From NCBI RefSeq assembly GCF_002270055.1, contig NZ_NIBG01000003.1, forward strand, positions 124,001-188,000: 64,000 nucleotides of DNA. Reading direction: 5' to 3'. Every line of letters starts with the position of its first letter. Positions within the stretch are counted from its first letter, which is position 1. A program made the translations under genes and the position numbers. Below, in pieces: positions 41,940 to 50,580 of this stretch. The stretch comes from Anaeromicrobium sediminis (GTDB lineage Bacteria > Bacillota > Clostridia > Peptostreptococcales > Thermotaleaceae). The notes beneath the pieces are model-generated. The model ran no database searches. It was not told the DNA's origin and saw only the letters and a program-made list of their open reading frames with translations.

Positions 41940-42896
41940 ATGACATGGATGCCTTTTGTATGCCTGGCTGTAGGATTTTTTACAGGTATGGGTAATTTGA
42001 CGGAGAGGACACTAAAAAGAATTGATGGGATTATCAATATAGCATTAGTTGTGCTTATGCTTACCATTGGAATGAATATAGGCATAAATGATTCGGTTAT
42101 ATCAAATCTGGACTCTATAGGTCTAAATTGTATTGTTATATCTTTGTGTGCCATTGCCTTCAGCATCTTATTTACGGTAATTACAGAGAAAACTGTGCTG
42201 CCGTTGGAAAAGCTGAGGGAGAAGCTTTCATCAGAAAATATGAATATAAATAGTGAAATTGATATTTCCCAAGAAGAAAAAAATGAAAACTCTCCATTGA
42301 TTTGGATTATGCCTATAAGCATTGTTATAGGTGTAATACTGGGCTATTTTGTTAGGTCATATATTCTTACATTTATACTTGACTATCTACTGGTTGGATC
42401 TCTCATTATACTTTATATTAGCGTTGGCATAAGCCTTGGGTCTAACAGAAAAGTTTTTAAATATATAAGGATACTTGGTCTTCGAGTCATGTATATTTCA
42501 ATAGCAATTTTTTTAGGAAGTCTTGTGGGCGGTTTCGTAGCAGGAATGCTTCTAGGAGTACCATTACACACATCTGTAATGTCAGCAAGCGGAATGAGTT
42601 ATTACAGTTTAACGGGAGCATATATGACACAGGCTTATGGAATTGAAGCGGGAACTTATGGGTTTGTTGTAAATGTAATGAGAGAATTTTTTACGGTGTT
42701 ACTGCTACCAGTTTTGATAAAAATCAGTACAGGTAGTCCAATTGCAGGTGGTGCTGCCGGCAATATGGATACCATGCTTGTACCTGTAACGAAATTTGTA
42801 GGAGTTGAGTTGGGGCTGGTTACTCTGATTACAGGAGTTATTTTGACATTTGCAGTTCCTTTTGTATTACCTGTTTTATATGCTTTGTTTGCATGA
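41940..42896 (+). CDS. lysO: LysO-family lysine exporter
   Basis: 318 aa, behind TGGAGGTGATG. Eight or so membrane segments in two halves with a long acidic loop between (EKLREKLSSENMNINSEIDISQEEKNENS). Signature stretches are LTIGMNIG near the N-terminus, SGMSYYSLTGAY and VNVMREFFTVLLLPVLI, and GNMDTMLVPVTKFVG. These match the LysO/YbjE (DUF340) family, which exports L-lysine or its analogues. It overlaps the GNAT frame downstream, so the two are probably cotranscribed. Confidence 0.88.
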   Translation: MTWMPFVCLAVGFFTGMGNLTERTLKRIDGIINIALVVLMLTIGMNIGINDSVISNLDSIGLNCIVISLCAIAFSILFTVITEKTVLPLEKLREKLSSENMNINSEIDISQEEKNENSPLIWIMPISIVIGVILGYFVRSYILTFILDYLLVGSLIILYISVGISLGSNRKVFKYIRILGLRVMYISIAIFLGSLVGGFVAGMLLGVPLHTSVMSASGMSYYSLTGAYMTQAYGIEAGTYGFVVNVMREFFTVLLLPVLIKISTGSPIAGGAAGNMDTMLVPVTKFVGVELGLVTLITGVILTFAVPFVLPVLYALFA

Positions 42897-42916
42897 ATAA
42901 TAAAGGAGAGTATTTG

Positions 42917-43315
42917 ATGGAGTTTATATTTACAACAGATTTACCTGAAAAAGAAGAATTATATAATCTTTACGACCACCTTGGATGGAATGGATTTTTA
43001 AAGTTAAGTTCGGAGCAATTACTAAAAACAATGAAAAATTCTTATTATTCTGTTTACGTCTATTGTAAAGATGATTTAATCGGCACTGGCAGAATAGTCT
43101 CTGATGGAATAATAAACGCTTATTTATGTGGGGTAGGTGTCCGTTCTGAATATAGGAATAATGGAGTTGCAACAAAAATAATAGGTATGTTGGTAGAGTA
43201 CTGCCAAGAAAACAATCTTCACATACAGTTTTTTTGTGAGCCACATTTAGTACCATTTTATAATAAAATGGATTTTGAAAAATTTGCAATAGGTATGAGA
43301 TTAAAAGAGAGTTAG
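42917..43315 (+). CDS. GNAT-family N-acetyltransferase
   Basis: 132 aa from the ATG of MEFIFTTDLPEKEELYNLYDHLGW after AAAGGAGAG (an upstream ATG at 42893 overlaps the lysO end and lacks a site). GNAT core: CGVGVRSEYRNNGVATKIIGMLVEYC and the terminal FFCEPHLVPFYNKMDFEKFAIGM. Probably translationally linked to lysO. The pairing with an amino-acid exporter suggests an amino-acid analogue as substrate, but this is inference. Confidence 0.85.
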   Translation: MEFIFTTDLPEKEELYNLYDHLGWNGFLKLSSEQLLKTMKNSYYSVYVYCKDDLIGTGRIVSDGIINAYLCGVGVRSEYRNNGVATKIIGMLVEYCQENNLHIQFFCEPHLVPFYNKMDFEKFAIGMRLKES

Positions 43316-43348
43316 CCAGATAGATAAATATGTTTAAATGATATAGAT

Positions 43349-43381
43349 AAAAAAGATGTTCCTAATAAGGACATCTTTTTT
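43349..43381. terminator. Bidirectional terminator
   Basis: AAAAAGATGTTCC and GGACATCTTTTTT around a TAATAA-type loop, T runs on both strands. It separates the lysO-GNAT pair from the minus-strand DsrE gene. Confidence 0.85.
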
Positions 43382-43391
43382 AGTAACTAGA

Positions 43392-43868
43392 TTAAATAAA
43401 TAGCTGAATATTTGAATCCATGGCATCTGCTATATATTTGTCTGCTGTAACTACTTCTAATTCAGGAATGAGCTCTTCTTCTTTTAAACCCATTATTTCC
43501 ATAGATAATTTGCAACCATAAAACTTTACACCTTTTTTGCGGGCACCATTTAAAAAATCAATTAAGCGAGGTGCATCATCATCTTCCATCATCTCTAATA
43601 ACATTTTTTTACCCAGACCACTAAAATTCATCTTTGACAAAGGTAAAGCTTCAGGACCTTTAGGTGTCATCATACTAAACATTTTTTCATAGGTTGTTTT
43701 GTCTTCCTTAGAAATACGTTCTGGATCTCTTAACAAAAATAAACCCCAAAAGGTAAAAAATATTGTGACTTCTATGTCCATTTCTCTCGCAGTATTTGCC
43801 AATATAAGAGCAGCCATTGCTTTATCATATTCGCCACTAAATAATAATAGGGTCATCTTTTTATTCAT
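43392..43868 (-). CDS. DsrE/DsrF-like sulfur-relay family protein
   Basis: 158 aa starting MNKKMTLLLFSGEYDKAMAALILANTAREMD, a Rossmann-like DsrE fold. Later parts are FFTFWGLFLLRDPERIS, LPLSKMNFSGLGKKMLLEMM, GVKFYGCKLSMEIMGL with a single Cys, and ADKYIADAMDSNIQLFI. Relatives take part in sulfur transfer or peroxiredoxin-like reactions. It lies on the same strand and 113 nt downstream of a cysteine-desulfurase-like gene, which supports a sulfur-trafficking pair. Confidence 0.85.
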   Translation of the reverse strand: MNKKMTLLLFSGEYDKAMAALILANTAREMDIEVTIFFTFWGLFLLRDPERISKEDKTTYEKMFSMMTPKGPEALPLSKMNFSGLGKKMLLEMMEDDDAPRLIDFLNGARKKGVKFYGCKLSMEIMGLKEEELIPELEVVTADKYIADAMDSNIQLFI

Positions 43869-43981
43869 TATGTAAGCCTCCCTTTACATAAAAAGCTTCA
43901 TCTTTTTAGATACGCTTATTGTAACCAAAAGAAAATGGTTTTATCATAAAAAATAGCAAGAACCTTCTAGGAAGAAGATTC

Positions 43982-45328
43982 TTAAATTTTAGGAGGGTCT
44001 ATATTTTTATATTTTTCTAAGTAAAATTTTTTATATCTAATGATTCTTTTTATAAAATTAGTGAATGTATCTATTTCTGAGTAGGTATTATACAGACCAA
44101 AGCTGATTCTAACCATTCCAGGATGATCAGCAGTGGGATCATCGATTCTCTTTTTTACTTCATCTAATGGGATATGAAGGAGATTTTGGATGTAGGGTTG
44201 TGCACAAAAACAACCGTTTCGCACGGCAATGCCACCTTCATAGGAAAGAATAGTCGCAACCATATGATGGGGAATGCCTTTGATATTAAATGGGATGATA
44301 CTGACACGATCACCATAATGTTCTTTATCTCCATACAACTCAATATCAGGTATATTACTAAGTCTTTGTAGAGCATAGGAAGTTAAGTTGTTTTCATACG
44401 CTTCTACGTATTTCATATCAATGTAATTTAGTGTTTTAATTGCAGTTGCTAAAGCTACTACGCCTATGATATTTGGAGAACCTGCTTCTTCTTTATGTGG
44501 AGGTGCTGACCAACGGATATAGTCATGGGTTACCATATCAACGGTACCTCCACCTACATAGTCTGGATCTCCCTTTTCAAAAGTAGTTTTAGGACCTATA
44601 AGAACACCAGTACCAAAGGGAGCATACATTTTGTGGGCAGAAAAAACTAAATAATCAATGTGTTCTAAAGAACCCCAAGGCTTCATGTTTACAGGAACAT
44701 GTGGAACAAGCTGTGCACCATCTACAAGGATTTTGGCATGATACTTATGAACGAGAGTAGCAATTTTGTGAATAGGATTTTTATACCCTGTAACATTAGA
44801 AGCGCCTGTAATAGTTACAAGTGCAGTAGATCCATCATATTTTTTTAGCTTATGTTCTAGATCTTTTAAGCAAAGCCTACCGTTTTCATCAAGGGCAATA
44901 TAGTCCACTTGGTATTTGTTGCGCCAAGGTAGATCATTAGAATGATGTTCCATGCAGGTGGATAGCACAACACATTTCTTATGATCTTCACAGAGTCGAT
45001 AGGATAGCTTATTAATGGCCTCGGTTGTATTTTTTACAAAGATGACTGTATCTCTTTTGGGATCTGATTTTACAAATTTTCCAACGATTTCTCTAGACTT
45101 TTCATAGAGGCTTGATGAAAATTGTGATTTATAACCAGTTCCACGGTGAATAGAAGAATACCATGGTGAAAAATCAATAATCTCTTGTATGACAGAGGAG
45201 AAAGGTGGCGTTGTGGCAGCATTATCAAAATTTATTGCTTTAACAAAAGCACCATTAGATAAAGGAACTTTCATATCTACACCAACGACAAGATTCCTCA
45301 AATTTACAGGATGCCTGAAGAAATCCAT
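43982..45328 (-). CDS. Class V aminotransferase / cysteine-desulfurase-like enzyme
   Basis: 448 aa with the fold-type I PLP core: NFDNAATTPPFSSVIQEI, SSIHRGTGYKSQFSS, TTEAINKLSYRL, CMEHHSNDLPW, ILVDGAQLVPH and the PLP lysine in YLVFSAHKMYAPFGTGVLIG. The C-terminal half includes GCFCAQPY, whose Cys lies where desulfurases carry the active cysteine, and MVRISFGLYNTYSEID. It should release sulfur from cysteine or act on a related substrate, feeding the DsrE protein downstream. First gene of this minus-strand pair. Confidence 0.85.
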   Translation of the reverse strand: MDFFRHPVNLRNLVVGVDMKVPLSNGAFVKAINFDNAATTPPFSSVIQEIIDFSPWYSSIHRGTGYKSQFSSSLYEKSREIVGKFVKSDPKRDTVIFVKNTTEAINKLSYRLCEDHKKCVVLSTCMEHHSNDLPWRNKYQVDYIALDENGRLCLKDLEHKLKKYDGSTALVTITGASNVTGYKNPIHKIATLVHKYHAKILVDGAQLVPHVPVNMKPWGSLEHIDYLVFSAHKMYAPFGTGVLIGPKTTFEKGDPDYVGGGTVDMVTHDYIRWSAPPHKEEAGSPNIIGVVALATAIKTLNYIDMKYVEAYENNLTSYALQRLSNIPDIELYGDKEHYGDRVSIIPFNIKGIPHHMVATILSYEGGIAVRNGCFCAQPYIQNLLHIPLDEVKKRIDDPTADHPGMVRISFGLYNTYSEIDTFTNFIKRIIRYKKFYLEKYKNIDPPKI

Positions 45329-45620
45329 AAAAGCTCACCTACTTATAGCGTTTTAATAATTATTTTATTCATCTATATAAAAATGGTGATAAATTTTAGA
45401 ATAAAGCATAAATAATTTAACGGGCCAATATGAATTCATTAAAATTTATCACTTTTTTACTTGATCTCCACCTGAAATTAATAGTGCTGTAGCTTAATAA
45501 AAATAAATGGAGGGAGGTTCATAGGAGGATTATGTCCAGTTTTTATAGAAATGGTAATATTATGTAAAATTCTATTTTAGAAATAATTTAGAGTTTCATA
45601 AAAAATTAAGACAAAATAGG
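45329..45620. other. Intergenic region, nothing recognised
   Basis: AT-rich DNA upstream of the minus-strand aminotransferase. I see no gene and no clear structured element before the GNAT fragment at 45621. Confidence 0.4.
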
Positions 45621-45722
45621 GTAGCAGTATCTAAGGAGAATGAATCTACCATAGGATTTTATCCAATACCTTATATAAGCAATAGAAATGTTAGAATGAT
45701 TTATGCAGTATTAAAATTATAA
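45621..45722 (+). pseudogene. GNAT C-terminal fragment
   Basis: The frame VAVSKENESTIGFYPIPYIS, then NRNVRMIYAVLKL and a stop, copies the end of the GNAT gene at 46611 (VTVSQENESTIGFYKKLGFYPN). The DNA match runs through AAGGAGAATGAATCTACCAT. It has no start and only 33 residues. A duplication relic. Confidence 0.6.
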
Positions 45723-45739
45723 GAAAATGAGGGAGAAAA

Positions 45740-46579
45740 ATGAAATTAAAAGTACTGATAGATAATAATACTTTAATAGATCGCTACTTTATTGGAGAGC
45801 CTGGAGTAGCCTATTTTATTCAAGATGGTGATGTAAATATTTTATTTGATACAGGATATACAGATGCATTTATTAAGAATGCACAGAAAATGAACGTAAA
45901 TCTTATGAATTTGGATTTTGTAGCTATTTCACATGGCCATATTGATCATACATGGGGGTTAGTACCTCTAACTAGACTTTATACAGAAGCAAAAATAGAA
46001 AATATAAATCATAATAAGCCAACACTTATAGCACATCCATATGCATTTTTATATAAGGATTTTAATGATAATGAGGAAATAGGTTGTATTATGAGCGATG
46101 AAAAATTAGGTAAACATTTTAATATGAATTTAAGTAAAGACCCTGTATGGTTAACGGAGAAAATAGTTTTTCTTGGAGAAATAGAAAGAAAGAATGATTT
46201 TGAAAATAAAGTACCAATTGGGAAAGTTGAAGATAAGGGAACGAAAGTAGATGATTATGTAATAGATGATTCTGCTTTAGTTTATAAATCATCAGAAGGA
46301 TTAGTAATCATAACGGGATGTTCCCATGCAGGTATTTGTAATATTATTGAATATGCAAAGAAGATTTGTAAAGATGATAGAGTTGTTGATGTGGTTGGAG
46401 GATTCCATTTACTTAATCCTACGGAAGAACAATTAAAAGGGACTATAGAATATTTTGGTCAAGCAGATATAAAGGAAGTTCATGCATGTCATTGTACAGA
46501 TTTAAAGTCGAAGATAGAGTTATCTAAGGTAGTAAATTTAAAAGAAGTAGGTGTAGGTCTAATTCTAGAATACATATAG
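45740..46579 (+). CDS. Metallo-beta-lactamase-fold hydrolase
   Basis: 279 aa, behind GGGAGAAA. The dizinc motif AISHGHIDHTWGL (residues ~58-70), GCSHAGICNI (~193), VVGGFHLLNP (~219) and the late HACHC identify the MBL fold. Sequence order matches the group of 'MBL fold metallohydrolases' with YmaE/TFlp-like features, acting on a phosphodiester, lactone or methanopterin-like substrate; the exact reaction is unknown. It lies 31 nt upstream of the GNAT gene on the same strand. Confidence 0.88.
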   Translation: MKLKVLIDNNTLIDRYFIGEPGVAYFIQDGDVNILFDTGYTDAFIKNAQKMNVNLMNLDFVAISHGHIDHTWGLVPLTRLYTEAKIENINHNKPTLIAHPYAFLYKDFNDNEEIGCIMSDEKLGKHFNMNLSKDPVWLTEKIVFLGEIERKNDFENKVPIGKVEDKGTKVDDYVIDDSALVYKSSEGLVIITGCSHAGICNIIEYAKKICKDDRVVDVVGGFHLLNPTEEQLKGTIEYFGQADIKEVHACHCTDLKSKIELSKVVNLKEVGVGLILEYI

Positions 46580-46610
46580 ATATTTTATATTTAGAGAGAG
46601 GGATGAGACT

Positions 46611-47087
46611 ATGGAGTTTAAACACATTGGAAAAAGAGGTATACTTTTCACATTTTTTGACATTCCTTATGATGAGGTTGAAGTTATAAAGGACCTTTGG
46701 GAAAAAAACAGAAAGTATCATGAGAGTACTTCCGAATATTTTAAGGAATTATATAGATCTATTAGATTTGATGAAAGAATCAAAGCTTTCAGTGTATTTG
46801 ATAAAGACACAATGAAAATAACTGTGGCAAAAAATAACGATGAATATATTGGATATTGTATATCAACCATAATTGAAGGGAAGGGAGAACTTCAATCAAT
46901 ACATGTAGATGAGAATAGTAGAGGAAATGGAATTGGGCAAAAACTTGCAGGTAAACATATAGAATGGTTGAAAGAAAAGAATTGTGAGGTTATTGGAGTA
47001 ACAGTATCACAGGAGAATGAATCAACCATAGGGTTTTATAAGAAACTTGGATTTTATCCGAATACTTTATATATGCAACAGAAATAG
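46611..47087 (+). CDS. GNAT-family N-acetyltransferase
   Basis: 158 aa, behind AGAGAGAGGGATGAG. It opens MEFKHIGKRGILFTFFDIPYDEVEVIKDLW. GNAT core: GELQSIHVDENSRGNGIGQKLAGKHIEWL (acetyl-CoA loop RGNGIG) and VSQENESTIGFYKKLGFYPNTLYMQQ. Substrate unknown. A broken copy of its 3' end lies ~1 kb upstream at 45621, so the area was duplicated. Close spacing to the MBL gene suggests one transcript. Confidence 0.88.
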   Translation: MEFKHIGKRGILFTFFDIPYDEVEVIKDLWEKNRKYHESTSEYFKELYRSIRFDERIKAFSVFDKDTMKITVAKNNDEYIGYCISTIIEGKGELQSIHVDENSRGNGIGQKLAGKHIEWLKEKNCEVIGVTVSQENESTIGFYKKLGFYPNTLYMQQK

Positions 47088-47213
47088 AAGAGGTAAAATG
47101 ATTGTGAAGAACAACTACGTGTCTTTATTCAGAGGGGTTTGTGCTTAGAGAGACATACTATAAAGTAGAGAGGTAATTATATTATGATATATAACAAAAG
47201 GAGATGCAGTGAT

Positions 47214-47651
47214 ATGTATTTGGTAAGTTCTTGCTTAGCGGGAGTTAATTGTAGATACAATGGAAGTAATAGTGAAAACAAAGTTATAAAGGAGTGGGTA
47301 AAAGAAGGAAAAGCTATTGCTATTTGTCCTGAACTAATAGCTGGATTACCTACTCCGAGACCATGTTGTGAAATTGTTATAAACAAAAGCGGAAATAAAA
47401 AAATAGCTGCTAAAGAAGGACAAGACTTTACGAAAGAATTTATTGAAGGTGCAGAAAAGGCTTTAGAAATAGCTAAAATCATAGGTATTAAAAAGGCAAT
47501 ATTACAATCAAAGAGTCCTACTTGTGGCTATGGAATAATATATGATGGAACGTTTTCAGGTAAACTTAAAGAAGGAAATGGTTTGGCTGCTGAGTTGTTT
47601 ATTAAAAATGGGATTGAAGTGTATACAGAAAATGATTTAGATAAATTATAA
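47214..47651 (+). CDS. DUF523-family protein (YbbK-like)
   Basis: 145 aa from ATG after AAAAGGAGATG; a frame extension to 47184 overlaps that site. It starts MYLVSSCLAGVNCRYNGSNSENK and has ICPELIAGLPTPRPCCEIV and LQSKSPTCGYGIIYDGTFSGKLKEGNGLAAELF. Conserved cysteines at the N-terminus, in RPCCE and in SPTCGYG are hallmarks of DUF523, a small domain also found fused to 2-thiouridine desulfidase genes. Likely a metal- or sulfur-binding enzyme. Confidence 0.88.
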   Translation: MYLVSSCLAGVNCRYNGSNSENKVIKEWVKEGKAIAICPELIAGLPTPRPCCEIVINKSGNKKIAAKEGQDFTKEFIEGAEKALEIAKIIGIKKAILQSKSPTCGYGIIYDGTFSGKLKEGNGLAAELFIKNGIEVYTENDLDKL

Positions 47652-47719
47652 TAGCTTCAGCTAACAATACATTTTTGTTAGTTCACATTGTCTATACCCG
47701 AAGGATGAAAAAGAGATAG

Positions 47720-47788
47720 TTTACAAAATTTACTCTAGTGCTGAAGACAGGAATATGAGTCAGAGTAGATTTTGCAAACTATTAAATA
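47720..47788. repeat. 21-bp imperfect inverted repeat after the DUF523 gene
   Basis: ATAGTTTACAAAATTTACTCT and its near complement AGAGTAGATTTTGCAAACTAT (two mismatches) close a ~25-nt loop. The right arm is followed by TAAATATCAAGAAGG, which resembles the outer right arm of attC-like sites, but no core remains. Possibly a decayed attC or a terminator. Confidence 0.45.
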
Positions 47789-47841
47789 TCAAGAAGGCAT
47801 TACCTTCTCATTTAGACATAAAATTTTTTTCACTACTTAAC

Positions 47842-48252
47842 TTATTTGAAAAAACTTTTCACCTTTTCTTTAAAGGTTTTATTAGCACAATCTTTTTGAC
47901 ACATTTCTAATACCTGCTCTGCAATATTCCTATTCCTACCGCCATAATCGCCATGGACATTTTCTGTACCTGTTATTGCAACCAGTACTTTTGTTTCATC
48001 ATCACCAACTTCTGTCAGCTTAATATAGTATGGAACATATCCGCCACCATGGTTCATAAATGATGCAAAGGTTACACCTCCATAAGGTGAAGTAACCCCA
48101 AAATAGATTTTCACCCTATGGCCTTCTTCAGTTCTCAAGTCTTCTGTATGCTCAATTTCCCATTTAAGACCTATAAAATTGCTTTTTAGTTGTTTTTCAA
48201 TATATCCTAAAGGTTGATCCATAGTAATTTCCATTATTTCAGCTATCTTCAT
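47842..48252 (-). CDS. Protein of unknown function (START-like fold possible)
   Basis: 136 aa, with a weak ribosome-binding site (AAGAGTGG further upstream). It reads IAEIMEITMDQPLGYIEKQLKS, then LKWEIEHTEDLRTEEGHRVKIYFGVTSPYGGVTFASFMNHGGGYVPYYIKL and a helical C-terminus (GRNRNIAEQVLEMCQKDC). Strand-rich middle, no catalytic motif and no signal peptide. Stands alone on the minus strand. No family is supported. Confidence 0.55.
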   Translation of the reverse strand: MKIAEIMEITMDQPLGYIEKQLKSNFIGLKWEIEHTEDLRTEEGHRVKIYFGVTSPYGGVTFASFMNHGGGYVPYYIKLTEVGDDETKVLVAITGTENVHGDYGGRNRNIAEQVLEMCQKDCANKTFKEKVKSFFK

Positions 48253-48567
48253 TTCTATTCACCACTCTTAAATTCTTTATTCCTGTTACATACTACCATA
48301 ATTATCCAAAACATAAAAATAGTTTTTTATTATGTGTATCTTTTATAGTAATTAAAATACAGGGGACAGCACTTATATTATATGTTAACATTATTAAAAA
48401 AGTAAAAAAATGGATTTTGACTTGGGAAAATGTCTTTATACTTTGTACTAACATGCAAAAACCATTTAAGCCTAGTAGAAATCTTAGAAAGGCAAAGTAA
48501 CAAGAATAGCGAATACATAAAGAATATGAACAATAAATATATTAAAGTAAATAAGGGAGGGTGCAAA
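48253..48567. other. Divergent intergenic region, nothing firm
   Basis: 315 bp between a leftward unknown gene and the rightward DUF3795 gene. It has a TTGACT at 48418 with TATACT 14 nt later, too close for a confident promoter. No ORF with a ribosome-binding site before 48568. Confidence 0.35.
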
Positions 48568-49131
48568 ATGTCCAAAAATACAGATTCTTATTGCGGATTA
48601 TATTGTGGAGCTTGTGGTATTCATAGAGCATATAAAACTGGGAAAAAGAGCAGCTTTTCAAAGTTTTGGGATGTGGATACCATTAAATTATTTCAAGATT
48701 CCCAAAGATTGCCTTATACTGAAAGTGATTTGGAACTTAAGTGCAAGGGTTGCAAATCGGATACTGTATTTGTAAATTGTAGAAGTTGTGAGATTAAAAA
48801 TTGTGCAATTGAAAGAGAAATTGAGCATTGCTCTAGTTGTGATGACTATCCTTGTAACATACATAAAAAACAAAGAGAAGGTGAACGTATTTTACCACAT
48901 CTTAAAGACCGGAGTAGGAACCTAGAGAGCATTAAAGTTAATGGCGTGGAAACATGGTTAGAAGGAGAAAAAAACAGATGGTCATGTTCCGCTTGTGGAA
49001 CTGAATTTTCATGGTATGAAAGAGTTTGCTCCTCCTGTGGGGAAAAATTTAAAAATAGATCATACAAATTTGGTTGGCTTAACGGGAAGCTATTTAAGAT
49101 TGGTATGAAAAGTAGTTCAAAACAAAAGTAG
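48568..49131 (+). CDS. DUF3795-family cysteine-rich protein
   Basis: 187 aa from MSKNTDSYCGLYCGACG after AAGGGAGGG; the frame is open upstream without a site. Cys clusters YCGLYCGACG, CKGCKSDTVFVNCRSC, CAIEREIEHCSSCDDYPC and, at the C-terminus, CSACGTEFSWYERVCSSCG, a zinc-ribbon-like pair. The N-terminal part is the DUF3795 domain and the end is an added ribbon. Likely metal-binding; function unknown. Confidence 0.82.
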   Translation: MSKNTDSYCGLYCGACGIHRAYKTGKKSSFSKFWDVDTIKLFQDSQRLPYTESDLELKCKGCKSDTVFVNCRSCEIKNCAIEREIEHCSSCDDYPCNIHKKQREGERILPHLKDRSRNLESIKVNGVETWLEGEKNRWSCSACGTEFSWYERVCSSCGEKFKNRSYKFGWLNGKLFKIGMKSSSKQK

Positions 49132-49178
49132 TATTTAAAAGACATTAGTGATTTTTCAATTAAACAGGGAGGTGCCAT

Positions 49179-49664
49179 ATGGAAGGGTGTATATTATATA
49201 GAGCCATAAAAGATGGTGAAGAAATCGAGGTTTTTAATATAATAAGAAAGGCTTTTAATGAATTTATTTCACCAGAGTATTCAGACGAAGGTATAGATGA
49301 GTTTATGAAATACATTGAGCCTAGTAATATAGCCAATAGGTTAAAGAAAAATCATTTTATGGTAGTGGCCACTGACCAGAATAATATAGTAGGGATTATA
49401 GAAGTGAGAAATTATAGTCATATTTCATTATATTTTGTGGATAAAAGTTATCAAGGGCATGGCATTGGTAGAGAATTATATGAAATATCAATAGAAAGAT
49501 GCAAAATGAGAAATCAGAATTTAGAAAAAATTACGGTGAATTCATCACCATATGCTGCTAATATTTATAAAAAACTAGGGTTTAAACAGGTAGATTCAGA
49601 GAACACAATACATGGCATAAGGTTTATTCCAATGGAATTGGATCTGCTGAAAAAAGATAGATAG
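49179..49664 (+). CDS. GNAT-family N-acetyltransferase
   Basis: 161 aa, behind AGGGAGGTG. It opens MEGCILYRAIKDGEEIEVFNIIRKAF. GNAT core: HISLYFVDKSYQGHGIGRELYEISIERC (loop QGHGIG) and SSPYAANIYKKLGFKQVDSENTIHGIRFIPM. It follows the DUF3795 gene by 47 nt and may share its transcript. Substrate unknown. Confidence 0.88.
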   Translation: MEGCILYRAIKDGEEIEVFNIIRKAFNEFISPEYSDEGIDEFMKYIEPSNIANRLKKNHFMVVATDQNNIVGIIEVRNYSHISLYFVDKSYQGHGIGRELYEISIERCKMRNQNLEKITVNSSPYAANIYKKLGFKQVDSENTIHGIRFIPMELDLLKKDR

Positions 49665-49685
49665 GGATATTACTTTGGTCTGAAA

Positions 49686-49730
49686 TATTATTTGCAAACA
49701 GCCCACAGTAAGCTCATTAGTGGGAATCAA
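49686..49730 (+). repeat. attC-like relic
   Basis: TATTATTTGCAAACAGCCCAC and, after a short loop, ATTAGTGGG resemble the arms of sites at 40566 and 50482. Cores are lost. Suggests the array formerly extended here. Confidence 0.4.
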
Positions 49731-49740
49731 TATTAAAATT

Positions 49741-50466
49741 ATGGGGGTGGAAAAGATAAAAGAGAAAGTATTAATTACTGGTGGAAATAGAGGATTAGGG
49801 TATGAATTGGTAAAAGTTTTTCTAAGAAACGGATATGAGGTATTTGCGGTAGTTAGAAGTATAGAAGGAAAAGGAAAGTTAGAGAAAGAATTTAAAGAAA
49901 ACTGTTATCCAATTGTTGCTGACATAAGTTCTGATGATAGTATTAAAATTATAAAGTCTACATTGACAAAATACACTGACCAAATAGATATATTGATTAA
50001 TAACGCTGGAATTACAGCGAAAGAGCATGAGATTATGAAAGTTACTACAAATGAGATGAGCAATTTATTTCATATTCATTGTTTAGGTGTTGTGAGAACA
50101 GTCCAAGCCACATTAGAGATGCTATATAACTCAAAGAATCCTAGGATTATAAATGTTTCTTCAAGATTGGGTTCTTTAACAAAGATGGCATCAGGCGAAT
50201 TTAAAGGAAGAAATTTTTCTTATTCATATAGAATTGCTAAAGCAGCTCAAAATATGCTAACTATTTGTTTAGATCAAGAACTAAGAGATAAAGGTATTTA
50301 CTTAGGAGCAATACATCCTGGTAAATTAAAAACTAATATGGCTGCATCAGATGCTGATATGAACCCGTCTGAAGGGGCAAATAATATTTATAATTGGGTT
50401 AGCAGTTTAAAGGTGAAAGATAGAGTTGAATTTGTCCAGCCTTTAGTTAATGAATTAGAGTGGTAA
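49741..50466 (+). CDS. Short-chain dehydrogenase/reductase
   Basis: 241 aa from MGVEKIKEK (the frame stays open a little further upstream and no good ribosome-binding site is seen, so the N-terminus may have been rearranged). Cofactor motif LITGGNRGLGYELVKVF (TGxxxGxG), NNAG at ILINNAGITAKEH, SSRLGSL, and the catalytic YSYRIAKAAQNML (YxxxK). It should reduce or oxidise a small carbonyl or alcohol with NAD(P)H. Preceded directly by an attC relic, so it may have been a cassette. Confidence 0.88.
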   Translation: MGVEKIKEKVLITGGNRGLGYELVKVFLRNGYEVFAVVRSIEGKGKLEKEFKENCYPIVADISSDDSIKIIKSTLTKYTDQIDILINNAGITAKEHEIMKVTTNEMSNLFHIHCLGVVRTVQATLEMLYNSKNPRIINVSSRLGSLTKMASGEFKGRNFSYSYRIAKAAQNMLTICLDQELRDKGIYLGAIHPGKLKTNMAASDADMNPSEGANNIYNWVSSLKVKDRVEFVQPLVNELEW

Positions 50467-50481
50467 TTTTAGTGTTAGATA

Positions 50482-50553
50482 TACACTAATGAGCTATTTG
50501 CAAACAGTCCACATAAGACATGTGGACTGTCCCAATATAAGAAAATTGAGGCG
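50482..50553 (+). repeat. attC-like relic with well-kept stem
   Basis: ACACTAAT at the left, then GCTATTTGCAAACAGTCCACAT facing ATGTGGACTGTCCCAATATAAG around a 5-nt loop. The right core is lost (AAAATTGAGGCG instead of a GTTA core). Confidence 0.55.
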
Positions 50554-50580
50554 TATCAAAAGTAGGTTAGGAGAAAAAAT

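Noticed and set aside
47720-47788. Counted as a full attC site
   Set aside because: A good inverted repeat exists but neither core is recognisable.
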